Assembly: GCF_015159745.1 (NCBI RefSeq)
Contig: NZ_JADDOJ010000042.1
Coordinates: 1-34,709, forward strand
Reading direction: 5' to 3'
DNA: 34,709 nt
Source: Ramlibacter aquaticus
GTDB taxonomy: Bacteria; Pseudomonadota; Gammaproteobacteria; Burkholderiales; Burkholderiaceae_C
Part shown: positions 1 to 7,281 of the stretch, in pieces
Layout of the letters: each line of letters opens with the position of its first letter
Position numbering within the stretch: the stretch's first letter is position 1
Notes under the pieces: generated by a model
What the model was told of the DNA's origin: nothing
Databases searched by the model: none
The model's input: the letters and a program-made list of their open reading frames with translations, nothing else
Made by a program: the position numbers and the translations under genes

Positions 1-100
1 ATGGATGGGCGGGGAGGGCCGGACTGCGCTGGGCCAGCGATGCGCAGCAGTGTACCCTAGGCCGGCCCCCATGGGCGCTCGCACCCCAGGGGCTGACGCG

Positions 101-141
101 CCGCTGACGCAGGCTGCGCGGACCGCCGCCGGCGTCAGCGG
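101..141. repeat. Inverted repeat over the 3' end of qmcA
   Basis: A perfect 10-bp inverted repeat (CCGCTGACGC at 101-110 and its complement at 132-141) flanks a GC-rich 21-nt spacer and covers the qmcA stop codon at 135-137. It could form a hairpin at the end of the minus-strand qmcA transcript. There is no T-run after it on the minus strand, so it is not a classical intrinsic terminator. The rest of 1-134 contains no gene I can support. A TACACT box readable on the minus strand (54 down to 49) could be the -10 of a gene lying off the left edge. Confidence 0.4.
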
Positions 142-1052
142 GGCGTGGTGGCCTGCACCATGCGCATGGCCGAGGCGATCAGGGTCGAGACCTCGGTCAT
201 GTTGCTGGGCACCACCAGCGTGGTGGTGGCGTCCGCGGCGACGCGGCTGTAGGCGTCCACCGCGCGCTCGGCCACCTTGAGCTGCACGGCCTGCTCGCCG
301 CCCGGCTGCCGGATGGCCGCCGCGATGCGCTCGATGGCCTCGGCCGTGGCCAGCGCCACGGCGGTGATGGCGCCGGCCTCGCCCTGGGCCTTGTTGATCT
401 GCGCCTGCTTCTCGCCCTCGGAGCGGGCGATGAAGGCCTCGCGCTCGCCGGTGGCGATGTTGATCTGCTCCTGGCGCCGGCCCTCGGACGCCGCGATCAG
501 CGCCCGCTTCTCGCGTTCGGCCGTGATCTGCGCCTGCATGGCGTGCAGGATCTCCTTGGGCGGGGTCAGGTCCTTGATCTCGTAGCGAAGCACCTTCACG
601 CCCCAGTTCAGCGCGGCCTCGTCGATGGCCTGCACCACCTGGGCGTTGATGATGTCGCGCTCTTCGAAGGTCTTGTCCAGCTCCAGCTTGCCGATCACGC
701 TGCGCAGCGAGGTCTGGGCCAGCTGGGTGACGGCCATGATGTAGTTGGACGACCCGTAGCTGGCCCGCATGGGGTCCGTCACCTGGAAGTACAGGATGCC
801 GTCGACCTGCAGCTGGGTGTTGTCGCGGGTGATGCAGACCTGGCTGGGCACGTCCAGCGGGATCTCCTTCAGGCTGTGCTTGTAGGCAACCCGGTCCACG
901 AAGGGCACCAGCAGGTTCAGCCCCGGGCTCAGCGAGCCGTGGTAGCGGCCCAGGCGTTCGACCACCCAGGCGTGCTGCTGGGGCACGACCTTGACAGACC
1001 GGACCACGAAGATGACGGCGATGACGAAGACAAGGACGGCGATTTCAGCCAT
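135..1052 (-). CDS. qmcA: SPFH/stomatin-family membrane protein (QmcA-like)
   Basis: This is a 305-residue protein of the stomatin/prohibitin (SPFH) family, a membrane-anchored scaffold of the bacterial inner membrane. Residues about 3-19 form one hydrophobic anchor. The SPFH/Band 7 domain follows, with the family signatures VVERLGRYHGSLSPGLN, PFVDRVAYKHSLKE and ITRDNTQLQVDGILYFQV. A long Ala/Glu/Gln-rich coiled coil (about 165-245, with AEREKRALIAASEGRRQEQ) comes before the short C-terminal tail. Length and order match E. coli QmcA (about 305 aa). The start is supported by a GGAGGAG ribosome-binding site just upstream. It lies 21 bp downstream of nfeD on the same strand, which is the usual stomatin/NfeD pairing. 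The exact cellular role of the family is not settled. Confidence 0.93.
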   Translation of the reverse strand: MAEIAVLVFVIAVIFVVRSVKVVPQQHAWVVERLGRYHGSLSPGLNLLVPFVDRVAYKHSLKEIPLDVPSQVCITRDNTQLQVDGILYFQVTDPMRASYGSSNYIMAVTQLAQTSLRSVIGKLELDKTFEERDIINAQVVQAIDEAALNWGVKVLRYEIKDLTPPKEILHAMQAQITAEREKRALIAASEGRRQEQINIATGEREAFIARSEGEKQAQINKAQGEAGAITAVALATAEAIERIAAAIRQPGGEQAVQLKVAERAVDAYSRVAADATTTLVVPSNMTEVSTLIASAMRMVQATTPR

Positions 1053-1073
1053 GGGAACTCCTCCTGGCGGGTT

Positions 1074-1499
1074 TCAGATCTTTTCGACGACGAGGCGGCT
1101 GCCCACCACTTCGCGCACCCGCCAGGCACCGCTGGCGGGAACCGCGCCGGGCGCGGCCACGACCGTCCAGTTGGCGCCGCGGTAGTGCACCTGGGCGGTG
1201 CCGTCGGGGTGCCAGTGGGACACGTGCACCGTCGCGCCCACGTCCTGGTTGACGTCGGGGTTGGCGGCGGCGTCCGGCCCCACGGGGTGGCGCCGGCGGC
1301 GCAGGTACAGGCCGCTCGCGGCGCCCCCGCCGACCACCGCGGCCACGACCAGCTGGGCCGGCAGGGCCGCGCCGGCATGCGCGGCCAGCGCCCCCGCGGC
1401 CAGGCCGATGGCCAGCATCAGCAGGTAGAAGGTGCCGGTGGCGAGCTCGACGGCGACCGCCCCGCCCGCACACAGCCACCAGAACGTCGATTCCGCCAT
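1074..1499 (-). CDS. NfeD-like membrane protein
   Basis: A 141-residue short NfeD-family protein. Two hydrophobic segments (about 5-30 and 40-62) form the membrane part. They are followed by Arg-rich residues and a small C-terminal OB-fold-like domain with alternating hydrophobics (VGATVHVSHW, GTAQVHYRGANWTVVA). Short NfeD proteins typically partner with a stomatin encoded next door, and here qmcA follows 21 bp downstream on the same strand. The start at 1499 is chosen because a GAGGAGGG ribosome-binding site sits a few bases upstream. The frame stays open further upstream, but that extension lacks family features. It is probably the first gene of a two-gene operon transcribed from the 1500-1638 intergenic region, which it shares with the divergent decarboxylase gene. 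Confidence 0.88.
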   Translation of the reverse strand: MAESTFWWLCAGGAVAVELATGTFYLLMLAIGLAAGALAAHAGAALPAQLVVAAVVGGGAASGLYLRRRRHPVGPDAAANPDVNQDVGATVHVSHWHPDGTAQVHYRGANWTVVAAPGAVPASGAWRVREVVGSRLVVEKI

Positions 1500-1638
1500 C
1501 CGCCCTCCTCGAAGCCCCCGTGGCTTGCCGCTACATTGTGGTTCAAATCCGCGCGCGGGCGCCGTCGGGTCGTGCGTTTTGCATACACTCGCGCCTGCTC
1601 CGTCAGTTTGCGGAATTCCCGCGAAAGGCCACCCCCTC

Positions 1639-3903
1639 ATGAAATTCCGCTTCCCGATCGTCATCATCGACGAGGACTACCGCTCCGAGAACACCTCGGG
1701 CCTGGGCATCCGCGCGCTGGCGCAGGCGATCGAGGCCGAGGGCATGGAAGTGCTGGGCGTGACCAGCTACGGCGACCTGTCCCAGTTCGCCCAGCAGCAG
1801 AGCCGGGCCAGCGCCTTCATCCTCTCCATCGACGACGAGGAATTCACCCCCGGCCCCGACCTGGACCCGGCGGTGCTGAACCTGCGCAACTTCATCGAGC
1901 TGGTGCGGCGCAAGAACACCGACGTGCCGATCTACATCTACGGCGAGACCAAGACCTCGCAGCACCTGCCCAACGACGTGCTGCGCGAGCTCCATGGCTT
2001 CATCCACATGTACGAGGACACCCCGGAGTTCATGGCCCGCCACATCATCCGCGAGGCCAAGAGCTACCTGGAAGGCATCCAGCCGCCGTTCTTCAAGGCC
2101 CTGCTGGACTACGCCGAGGACGGCTCCTACTCCTGGCACTGTCCCGGCCACTCCGGCGGCGTGGCCTTCCTCAAGAGCCCGGTGGGGCAGATGTTCCACC
2201 AGTTCTTCGGCGAGAACATGCTGCGTGCCGACGTGTGCAACGCGGTGGACGAGCTCGGCCAGCTGCTGGACCACACCGGCCCGGTGGCCGCCAGCGAACG
2301 CAACGCGGCGCGCATCTTCAACGCCGACCACTGCTTCTTCGTCACCAACGGCACCTCCACCTCCAACAAGATGGTGTGGCACCACACCGTGGCCCCGGGC
2401 GACGTGGTCGTGGTGGACCGCAACTGCCACAAGTCCATCCTGCACTCCATCATCATGACCGGGGCGATTCCCGTGTTCATGAAGCCCACGCGCAACCACT
2501 TCGGCATCATCGGCCCCATCCCGCAGAGCGAGTTCAGCCCCGAGGCGATCAAGGCGAAGATCCGCGCCAACCCGCTGCTGGCCGGGGTGGACCCGGAATC
2601 GGTCAAGCCCAAGATCATGACGCTGACCCAGTCGACCTACGACGGGGTGCTGTACAACACCGAGACCATCAAGGGCATGCTCGACGGCTACGTCGACACG
2701 CTGCACTTCGACGAGGCCTGGCTGCCGCACGCGGCCTTCCACCCCTTCTATGGCGCCTTCCATGCCATGGGCAAGAAGCGGGCGCGGCCGTCCAAGTCGC
2801 TGGTGTTCTCCACCCAGTCCATCCACAAGCTGCTGGCCGGCATCAGCCAGGCCAGCCACGTGCTGGTGCAGGATGCCCGCGACACCAAGCTGGACAGGCA
2901 CCTCTTCAACGAGGCCTACCTGATGCACACCTCGACCAGCCCGCAGTACTCCATCATCGCCAGCTGCGACGTCGCGGCGGCCATGATGGAGCCGCCCGGC
3001 GGCACCGCGCTGGTGGAGGAGTCCATCCTCGAGGCGCTGGACTTCCGCCGTGCCATGCGCAAGGTCGACCAGGAGTACGGCAAGGACTGGTGGTTCAAGG
3101 TCTGGGGCCCGGACAAGCTGGCCGAGGACGGCATAGGCCGCGCCGACGACTGGATCATCAAGGGCGAGTCGCGTGCGGCGAAGTGGCACGGCTTCGGCAA
3201 CCTGGCCGAGGGCTTCAACATGCTGGACCCGATCAAGTCCACGGTGGTGACGCCCGGCCTGGACCTGAACGGCAAGTTCGCCAAGACGGGCATCCCGGCC
3301 AGCATCGTGACGCGCTTCCTGGCCGAGCACGGGATCATCGTGGAGAAGACCGGCCTGTACAGCTTCTTCATCATGTTCACCATCGGCATCACCAAGGGCC
3401 GCTGGAACACGCTGCTCACCGCGCTGCAGCAGTTCAAGGACGACTACGCCCGCAACCAGCCGATGTGGCGGATCCTTCCGGAGTTCTGCCAGCAGCACCC
3501 GCGCTACGAGCGCATGGGCCTGGCCGACCTGTGCCAGCACGTGCACGAGATGTACGCCAAGTACGACATTGCCCGCCTGACCACCGACATGTACCTGTCG
3601 GACCTGACCCCGGCGATGAAGCCCAGCGACGCCTTCGCCCACATCGCGCACCGCAAGACCGAGCGGGTCTCCATCGACGACCTGGAGGGGCGCATCACCA
3701 CCTCCCTGGTGACGCCGTACCCGCCCGGCATCCCGCTGCTGATCCCGGGCGAGGTCTTCAACAAGAAGATCGTCGACTACCTGAAGTTCTCGCGCGAGTT
3801 CAACTCGCAGTGCCCGGGCTTCGAGACCGACATCCACGGCCTGGTGGAAGAGGTCGGCCCGGACGGCAAGCTGCGCTTCTACGCCGACTGCGTGAAGGCC
3901 TGA
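1639..3903 (+). CDS. PLP-dependent Orn/Lys/Arg decarboxylase (fold type I, large)
   Basis: The 754-residue product belongs to the large, biodegradative-type basic amino-acid decarboxylases (E. coli AdiA, LdcI and SpeF, 710-756 aa), which release CO2 from ornithine, lysine or arginine to give putrescine, cadaverine or agmatine. The N-terminal 'wing' domain (about 1-130) is response-regulator-like (FPIVIIDEDYR). The core carries the PLP site: the SWHCPGHSGGVAFLKSP segment, Asp358 in LHFDEAW for the pyridine nitrogen, and Lys397 in the STQSIHKLLAGISQAS motif for the Schiff base. The C-terminal domain is complete. The substrate cannot be fixed from sequence alone. No antiporter gene lies next to it, unlike the acid-resistance operons cadBA, adiAC and speF-potE, so a biosynthetic or polyamine role is also possible. 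The start is the first ATG before the conserved MKFRFPIVI segment. The upstream gap is shared with nfeD. Confidence 0.93.
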   Translation: MKFRFPIVIIDEDYRSENTSGLGIRALAQAIEAEGMEVLGVTSYGDLSQFAQQQSRASAFILSIDDEEFTPGPDLDPAVLNLRNFIELVRRKNTDVPIYIYGETKTSQHLPNDVLRELHGFIHMYEDTPEFMARHIIREAKSYLEGIQPPFFKALLDYAEDGSYSWHCPGHSGGVAFLKSPVGQMFHQFFGENMLRADVCNAVDELGQLLDHTGPVAASERNAARIFNADHCFFVTNGTSTSNKMVWHHTVAPGDVVVVDRNCHKSILHSIIMTGAIPVFMKPTRNHFGIIGPIPQSEFSPEAIKAKIRANPLLAGVDPESVKPKIMTLTQSTYDGVLYNTETIKGMLDGYVDTLHFDEAWLPHAAFHPFYGAFHAMGKKRARPSKSLVFSTQSIHKLLAGISQASHVLVQDARDTKLDRHLFNEAYLMHTSTSPQYSIIASCDVAAAMMEPPGGTALVEESILEALDFRRAMRKVDQEYGKDWWFKVWGPDKLAEDGIGRADDWIIKGESRAAKWHGFGNLAEGFNMLDPIKSTVVTPGLDLNGKFAKTGIPASIVTRFLAEHGIIVEKTGLYSFFIMFTIGITKGRWNTLLTALQQFKDDYARNQPMWRILPEFCQQHPRYERMGLADLCQHVHEMYAKYDIARLTTDMYLSDLTPAMKPSDAFAHIAHRKTERVSIDDLEGRITTSLVTPYPPGIPLLIPGEVFNKKIVDYLKFSREFNSQCPGFETDIHGLVEEVGPDGKLRFYADCVKA

Positions 3904-3916
3904 GCCGCCGGGCGGG

Positions 3917-3943
3917 CTGCAGGAATCCCTGCGATTCCTGCAG
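3917..3943 (+). terminator. Perfect 11-bp hairpin after the decarboxylase gene
   Basis: CTGCAGGAATC and its exact complement GATTCCTGCAG are separated by a 5-nt loop (CCTGC), starting 13 bp after the decarboxylase stop codon. The stem is strong, but the following bases (TTCGTCGCAC) are not a proper U-tract. It may act as a 3'-end stabiliser or a weak terminator. The rest of the gap to 4054 shows no further gene. Confidence 0.5.
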
Positions 3944-4054
3944 TTCGTCGCACGCCGCCGCAGCCTGTCGCAACCCGGGTGCGCAGCCCCGGGCCGCTGC
4001 CTAGAGTTCATCCCATCGCAGGCCACGAGGGCCGGCGAACCCAAGGAGAACCTC

Positions 4055-4321
4055 ATGCGCAGCACCCCCCAATCCACGAACACCCTTCCGCAGGCGCCCC
4101 GCCTGCTGCCGGCCGGCCTGCGCCTGGCGGCCGCCGCGGCGGCCCTGGCCCTGGTGGCTGCGGGCTGGATGGGCGCCGGGCAAGCCAGTGCCCAGGCGCT
4201 GGCCGGCCTGGCCGGTGCGCCCGTCCTGCACGTGACCCTGCCCGCCGTGACCGTGGTGGGGCACCGCGACGCGGCCGCTGCCTCGGTGGCCTGCGCCACC
4301 GGCGCACGCGCCACGCTCTGA
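4055..4321 (+). CDS. Small exported or membrane-anchored protein of unknown function
   Basis: An 88-residue protein that I do not recognise. A basic N-terminus (about 1-22) leads into a long Ala/Leu-rich hydrophobic stretch (about 23-45, ending near GQASAQA), which reads as a signal peptide with a possible cleavage after ASA, or as a single anchor. The mature part is only about 40 residues and contains LHVTLPAVTVVGHRD plus one cysteine. A clear AAGGAGA ribosome-binding site 7 bp before the ATG and GC-rich third positions support real translation. It ends 40 bp before the sensor kinase gene on the same strand, so the two are probably co-transcribed. A role connected with that two-component system is only a guess from position. 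Confidence 0.65.
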   Translation: MRSTPQSTNTLPQAPRLLPAGLRLAAAAAALALVAAGWMGAGQASAQALAGLAGAPVLHVTLPAVTVVGHRDAAAASVACATGARATL

Positions 4322-4361
4322 GCCTGCAGCACCCACCGACTTTGACGCTAAGCTCCGCGCC

Positions 4362-5597
4362 ATGGCCGACATGAAACCCAGCGCCAGCCCGCGCCCGCCG
4401 CTCATCGACGGCCTGGCGCGCCTCAACCGGCAGGTCAGCAGCTGGGCCGCCTCCATGTCCTGGGGCCGCCTGGCCGTCTTGATCCTGGTGGTGGTGGCCG
4501 CGAGCTCCATGGTGAGCGAACAGCTGCACCTGCAGCACGAGCGCATCCAGGTGCGGCACGGGGGCACCCCGGAAGACGTGGACGTCACTATCTTCGGGCC
4601 GGACGGCATCCACGTGACGCAGAAGCACGGCGGACCGCGCAGCCCGGCGTCCGCCGCGGTGCCCGGCAGCGCCCCGGCGCAGCCAGGCGCGTCGGCCGCT
4701 GCGGCACCCCGCGCCGAAAGTGCCGGTGCCGACGCCGACCCGGACGCCGAGCCCCAGCGCGGCCCGCGCACGGTCAGCCACAAGGTGTGGACGGTGCGCG
4801 GCTTCATCGGCGACCTGGGCTCGGCCCTTCTCATCAGCATCATCGCCTACCTGATCGGGGCCAAGATCGTGGTGCGCAAAGTGAAGGAGTCGGACGCCAA
4901 GGTGCGAAGCGCCGAGTCGGCGGCCGAGCAGGAGGCCATGCAGCGCCAGCTGGTGCAGGCCCGCCTGCAGGTGCTGCAGGCCCAGGTGGAGCCGCACTTC
5001 CTGTTCAACACGCTGTCGGCGGTCGACTACCTCATAGAGACCGACCCGCCGCGGGCCAGCCAGATGCAGAAGGCGCTCATCACCTACCTGCGCGGGGCGC
5101 TGCCGCAGATGCGGCTGGAGGCCTCCACCCTGGGCCGGGAGCTGCGCCTGATCCGGTCCTACCTGCAGCTCATCAAGATGCGCATCGAGGACCGCCTGGA
5201 GGTGGAGTTCGCGGTGCCAATGGAGTGCGAGCCGGCCGAGTTCCCGCCCATGATGCTGCAGTCCCTGGTGGAGAACGCGATCAAGCACGGCATCGAGCCC
5301 AAGCCGGAAGGCGGCAGGGTCACGGTGTCGGGCCGCGTCCAGGACGGCGAGCTCTGGGTCGAGGTGCGCGACACCGGCGTGGGCATCGTGGACCCGTCGC
5401 GCCTGGAGGGCGCGCCCACGGCCGGCACGGGCATCGGCCTCGCGAACATCCGGGAACGGCTGGCCATGCTGTACCCGGGCCGCAGCCGGCTGGTCGTGCG
5501 CTCCGACGACACGGGCACCCGCGTGAGCATCGTGGTGCCCTACCGGGCGAGGCCGGCGACCGCGGGCCGCTTCGGCGACGGCGGGAGTGCCGCATGA
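4362..5597 (+). CDS. LytS/YehU-type sensor histidine kinase
   Basis: A 411-residue membrane histidine kinase of the LytS/YehU class (His_kinase plus HATPase_c). Transmembrane segments at about 36-52 and 152-171 enclose a roughly 100-residue periplasmic loop that is low-complexity (Ala/Pro/Gly-rich) in its second half, with no known sensor domain. A short cytoplasmic coiled coil leads to the phospho-acceptor motif VEPHFLFNTLS, with His212. The ATP-binding domain shows the N box (ENAIKHG, Asn305) and the DTGVGI G1 box (Asp337), then GTGIGLANIRERL. The last four bases overlap the start of the LytTR regulator (ATGA), so the two are translationally coupled partners. The ligand is unknown. The loop contains VDVTIFGPDGIHVTQKHG but nothing I can assign. 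Confidence 0.92.
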   Translation: MADMKPSASPRPPLIDGLARLNRQVSSWAASMSWGRLAVLILVVVAASSMVSEQLHLQHERIQVRHGGTPEDVDVTIFGPDGIHVTQKHGGPRSPASAAVPGSAPAQPGASAAAAPRAESAGADADPDAEPQRGPRTVSHKVWTVRGFIGDLGSALLISIIAYLIGAKIVVRKVKESDAKVRSAESAAEQEAMQRQLVQARLQVLQAQVEPHFLFNTLSAVDYLIETDPPRASQMQKALITYLRGALPQMRLEASTLGRELRLIRSYLQLIKMRIEDRLEVEFAVPMECEPAEFPPMMLQSLVENAIKHGIEPKPEGGRVTVSGRVQDGELWVEVRDTGVGIVDPSRLEGAPTAGTGIGLANIRERLAMLYPGRSRLVVRSDDTGTRVSIVVPYRARPATAGRFGDGGSAA

Positions 5598-6406
5598 ATG
5601 CGCCGGCCCTGACGGCGCTGGTGGCGGACGACGAGCGGCTGCTGCGCGAACAGCTCAAGACGCGCCTGGCCCAGGCCTGGCCCGGCCTGCAGGTGGTGGG
5701 GGAGGCACGCGACGGCAACGAGGCGCTGGCCCTGGCCGACCGGCTGCGGCCGGACGTGGTCTTCCTGGACATCCGCATGCCGGGCATGACGGGCATCGAG
5801 GCCGGGCGGGAGATCCTCGCGCTGGAGGGCTGGACCGGCGAACTGGTCTTCGTCACCGCCTACGACGAGTACGCGGTGGCCGCCTTCGAGCAGGGCGCGC
5901 TGGACTACCTGCTCAAGCCGGTCGAGCCCGCGCGGCTCGCGCACACGGCCCAGCGGCTGCAGCAGCGCCTGGCCGGGCGCAGGGCCGGCGGCCCGGGCCT
6001 GGACGATGCCGCGCTGGACGCCGTGCTGTCGCGGCTCACCCGGCTGCAGCAGGGCCTGGCCGCTGCACCCGCCGGGGCGCAGCCGCTGCGCTGGATCCAG
6101 GCCGCGAGCGGCAGCACCACCCGCCTCATCGACGTCAATGAGGTGCTGTTCTTCCGCTCCGACGAGAAATACACCCGCGTGCAAACCGCCACGCAGGAGG
6201 CCTTCATCCGCACCCCGATCCGCGAGCTGCTGCCCCAGCTCGATGGCCAGCAGTTCTGGCAGATCCACCGCTCGACCATCGTCAACCTGGGGCGCATCGC
6301 CTCCGTGACGCGGGACGACGCGGGGCGACAGCGCGTCCACATCCAGGGGCACGCGGAAGTGCTGGAGGTCAGCCGCAGCTTCGCCCACCTGTTCCGCGCC
6401 AGCTAG
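5594..6406 (+). CDS. LytTR-family response regulator
   Basis: A 270-residue response regulator with a CheY-like receiver (about 7-120) and a C-terminal LytTR DNA-binding domain (about 165-268). Receiver residues are all present: acidic pair Asp12/Asp13, phospho-acceptor Asp59 in FLDIRMPGMTG, Thr88 in VTAYDEYA, and Lys108 in LLKPVE. The LytTR part has the family pattern DVNEVLFFRSDEKYTRV, then FIRTPIRELL and FWQIHRSTIVNL. It is a cytoplasmic transcription factor, phosphorylated by the kinase encoded immediately upstream. The start overlaps the kinase stop (ATGA). LytTR proteins bind direct repeats at target promoters. I could not identify such a pair of sites with confidence in this window. 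Confidence 0.94.
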   Translation: MNAPALTALVADDERLLREQLKTRLAQAWPGLQVVGEARDGNEALALADRLRPDVVFLDIRMPGMTGIEAGREILALEGWTGELVFVTAYDEYAVAAFEQGALDYLLKPVEPARLAHTAQRLQQRLAGRRAGGPGLDDAALDAVLSRLTRLQQGLAAAPAGAQPLRWIQAASGSTTRLIDVNEVLFFRSDEKYTRVQTATQEAFIRTPIRELLPQLDGQQFWQIHRSTIVNLGRIASVTRDDAGRQRVHIQGHAEVLEVSRSFAHLFRAS

Positions 6407-6413
6407 GCGGGGG

Positions 6414-6434
6414 GGCACGGGCGCTGCCCGCGCC
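6414..6434. terminator. GC-rich hairpin between convergent genes
   Basis: The 37-bp gap between the convergent LytTR regulator and fabI contains CGGGC-GCT-GCCCG (6418-6430), extended by GGC/GCC across an A/C mismatch. It has no T-run on either side, so a role as bidirectional terminator is only suggested by position. Confidence 0.3.
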
Positions 6435-6443
6435 GGGGACGCC

Positions 6444-7244
6444 TCAGGCGGCGTCGCCCATGGACACGGCGGAGTGGCTGAAGCCGCCGTCCACGTAGGT
6501 GATCTCGGCCGTCACACCGGCCGCCAGGTCGCTCAGCAGGAAGGCGGCGACGTTGCCCACGTCCTCGATGGTGACGTTGCGGCGCAGCGGCGAGGCACCG
6601 GCCACGATGCCCAGCAGCTTGCCGAAATCCTTGATGCCACTGGCGGCCAGCGTCTTGATCGGGCCGGCGCTGATACCGTTGACGCGCACGCTGCGGCCGT
6701 CCGGCAGCCGGCCCACGGCTTCGGCCAGGTAGCGCACCGAGGCTTCCAGGCTGGCCTTGGCCAGGCCCATGGTGTTGTAGTTAGGCACCGCGCGCACGGC
6801 GCCCAGGTAGCTGAGCGTGAGCAGGGCGGCGCGGTCGTTCAGGTGGGGCAGGGCGGCCTTGGCCAGCGCCGGGAAGCTGTAGGCGCTGATGTCGTGGGCG
6901 ATGCGGAAGCTCTCGCGCGAGAGGCCGTCCAGGAAGTTGCCGGCGATCGCCTCGCGCGGCGCGAAGCCGATGCTGTGGACGAATCCGTCGAACTTCGGCC
7001 AGTGGGCCGACAGGTCGGCGAACAGCTTCTCGATCTGGGCGTCGTCGCCCACGTCGCAATCGAACACCAGGCTGGACCCGAAATCCGCCGCGAACTCGGT
7101 GATGCGGTCCTTGAAGCGCTCGCCCACGTAGCTGAAGGCGAGTTCCGCGCCCTGCGCATGGCAGGCCCGGGCGATGCCGTAGGCGATGGAGCGGTTCGAC
7201 AGCACGCCCGTGATCAGCAGCTTCTTTCCGGTCAGGAAACCCAT
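6444..7244 (-). CDS. fabI: Enoyl-[acyl-carrier-protein] reductase (NADH), FabI
   Basis: A 266-residue short-chain dehydrogenase/reductase of the FabI type, which reduces trans-2-enoyl-ACP in the last step of each fatty-acid elongation cycle in the cytoplasm. It begins with the canonical [21 protein letters not shown] and has the divergent FabI nucleotide-binding pattern. Tyr146 and the catalytic pair Tyr156/Lys163 (YNTMGLAK, Tyr-X6-Lys) fall at the same numbers as in E. coli FabI, and the [12 protein letters not shown] substrate-loop segment is present. The start at 7244 is fixed by the conserved N-terminus. The frame is open further upstream but without homology. The ribosome-binding site is weak (GAGACA). 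Only 37 bp separate its start from that of divergent yejA, so the two promoters must overlap each other or the coding regions. It looks monocistronic. Confidence 0.96.
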   Translation of the reverse strand: MGFLTGKKLLITGVLSNRSIAYGIARACHAQGAELAFSYVGERFKDRITEFAADFGSSLVFDCDVGDDAQIEKLFADLSAHWPKFDGFVHSIGFAPREAIAGNFLDGLSRESFRIAHDISAYSFPALAKAALPHLNDRAALLTLSYLGAVRAVPNYNTMGLAKASLEASVRYLAEAVGRLPDGRSVRVNGISAGPIKTLAASGIKDFGKLLGIVAGASPLRRNVTIEDVGNVAAFLLSDLAAGVTAEITYVDGGFSHSAVSMGDAA

Positions 7245-7269
7245 AAAGTGTCTCGGTTCAAAAAGTGGG

Positions 7270-7275
7270 CAGAAT
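7270..7275 (+). promoter_or_regulatory. Possible -10 box close to the yejA start
   Basis: CAGAAT ends 6 bp before the yejA ATG. The transcription start would then fall on or beside the start codon, giving a leaderless or nearly leaderless message. No good -35 element is visible 16-18 bp upstream. The same arrangement precedes the paiB-like gene (CAGAAT at 29036-29041). Confidence 0.3.
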
Positions 7276-7281
7276 TGTCGC

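Noticed and set aside
543..4004. Very long open frame (over 1,100 codons) in another frame across qmcA, nfeD and the decarboxylase
   Set aside because: It spans genes on both strands, its translation is Arg/Gly/His-rich without domains, and the decarboxylase frame has clear catalytic motifs. It is a by-product of high GC content.
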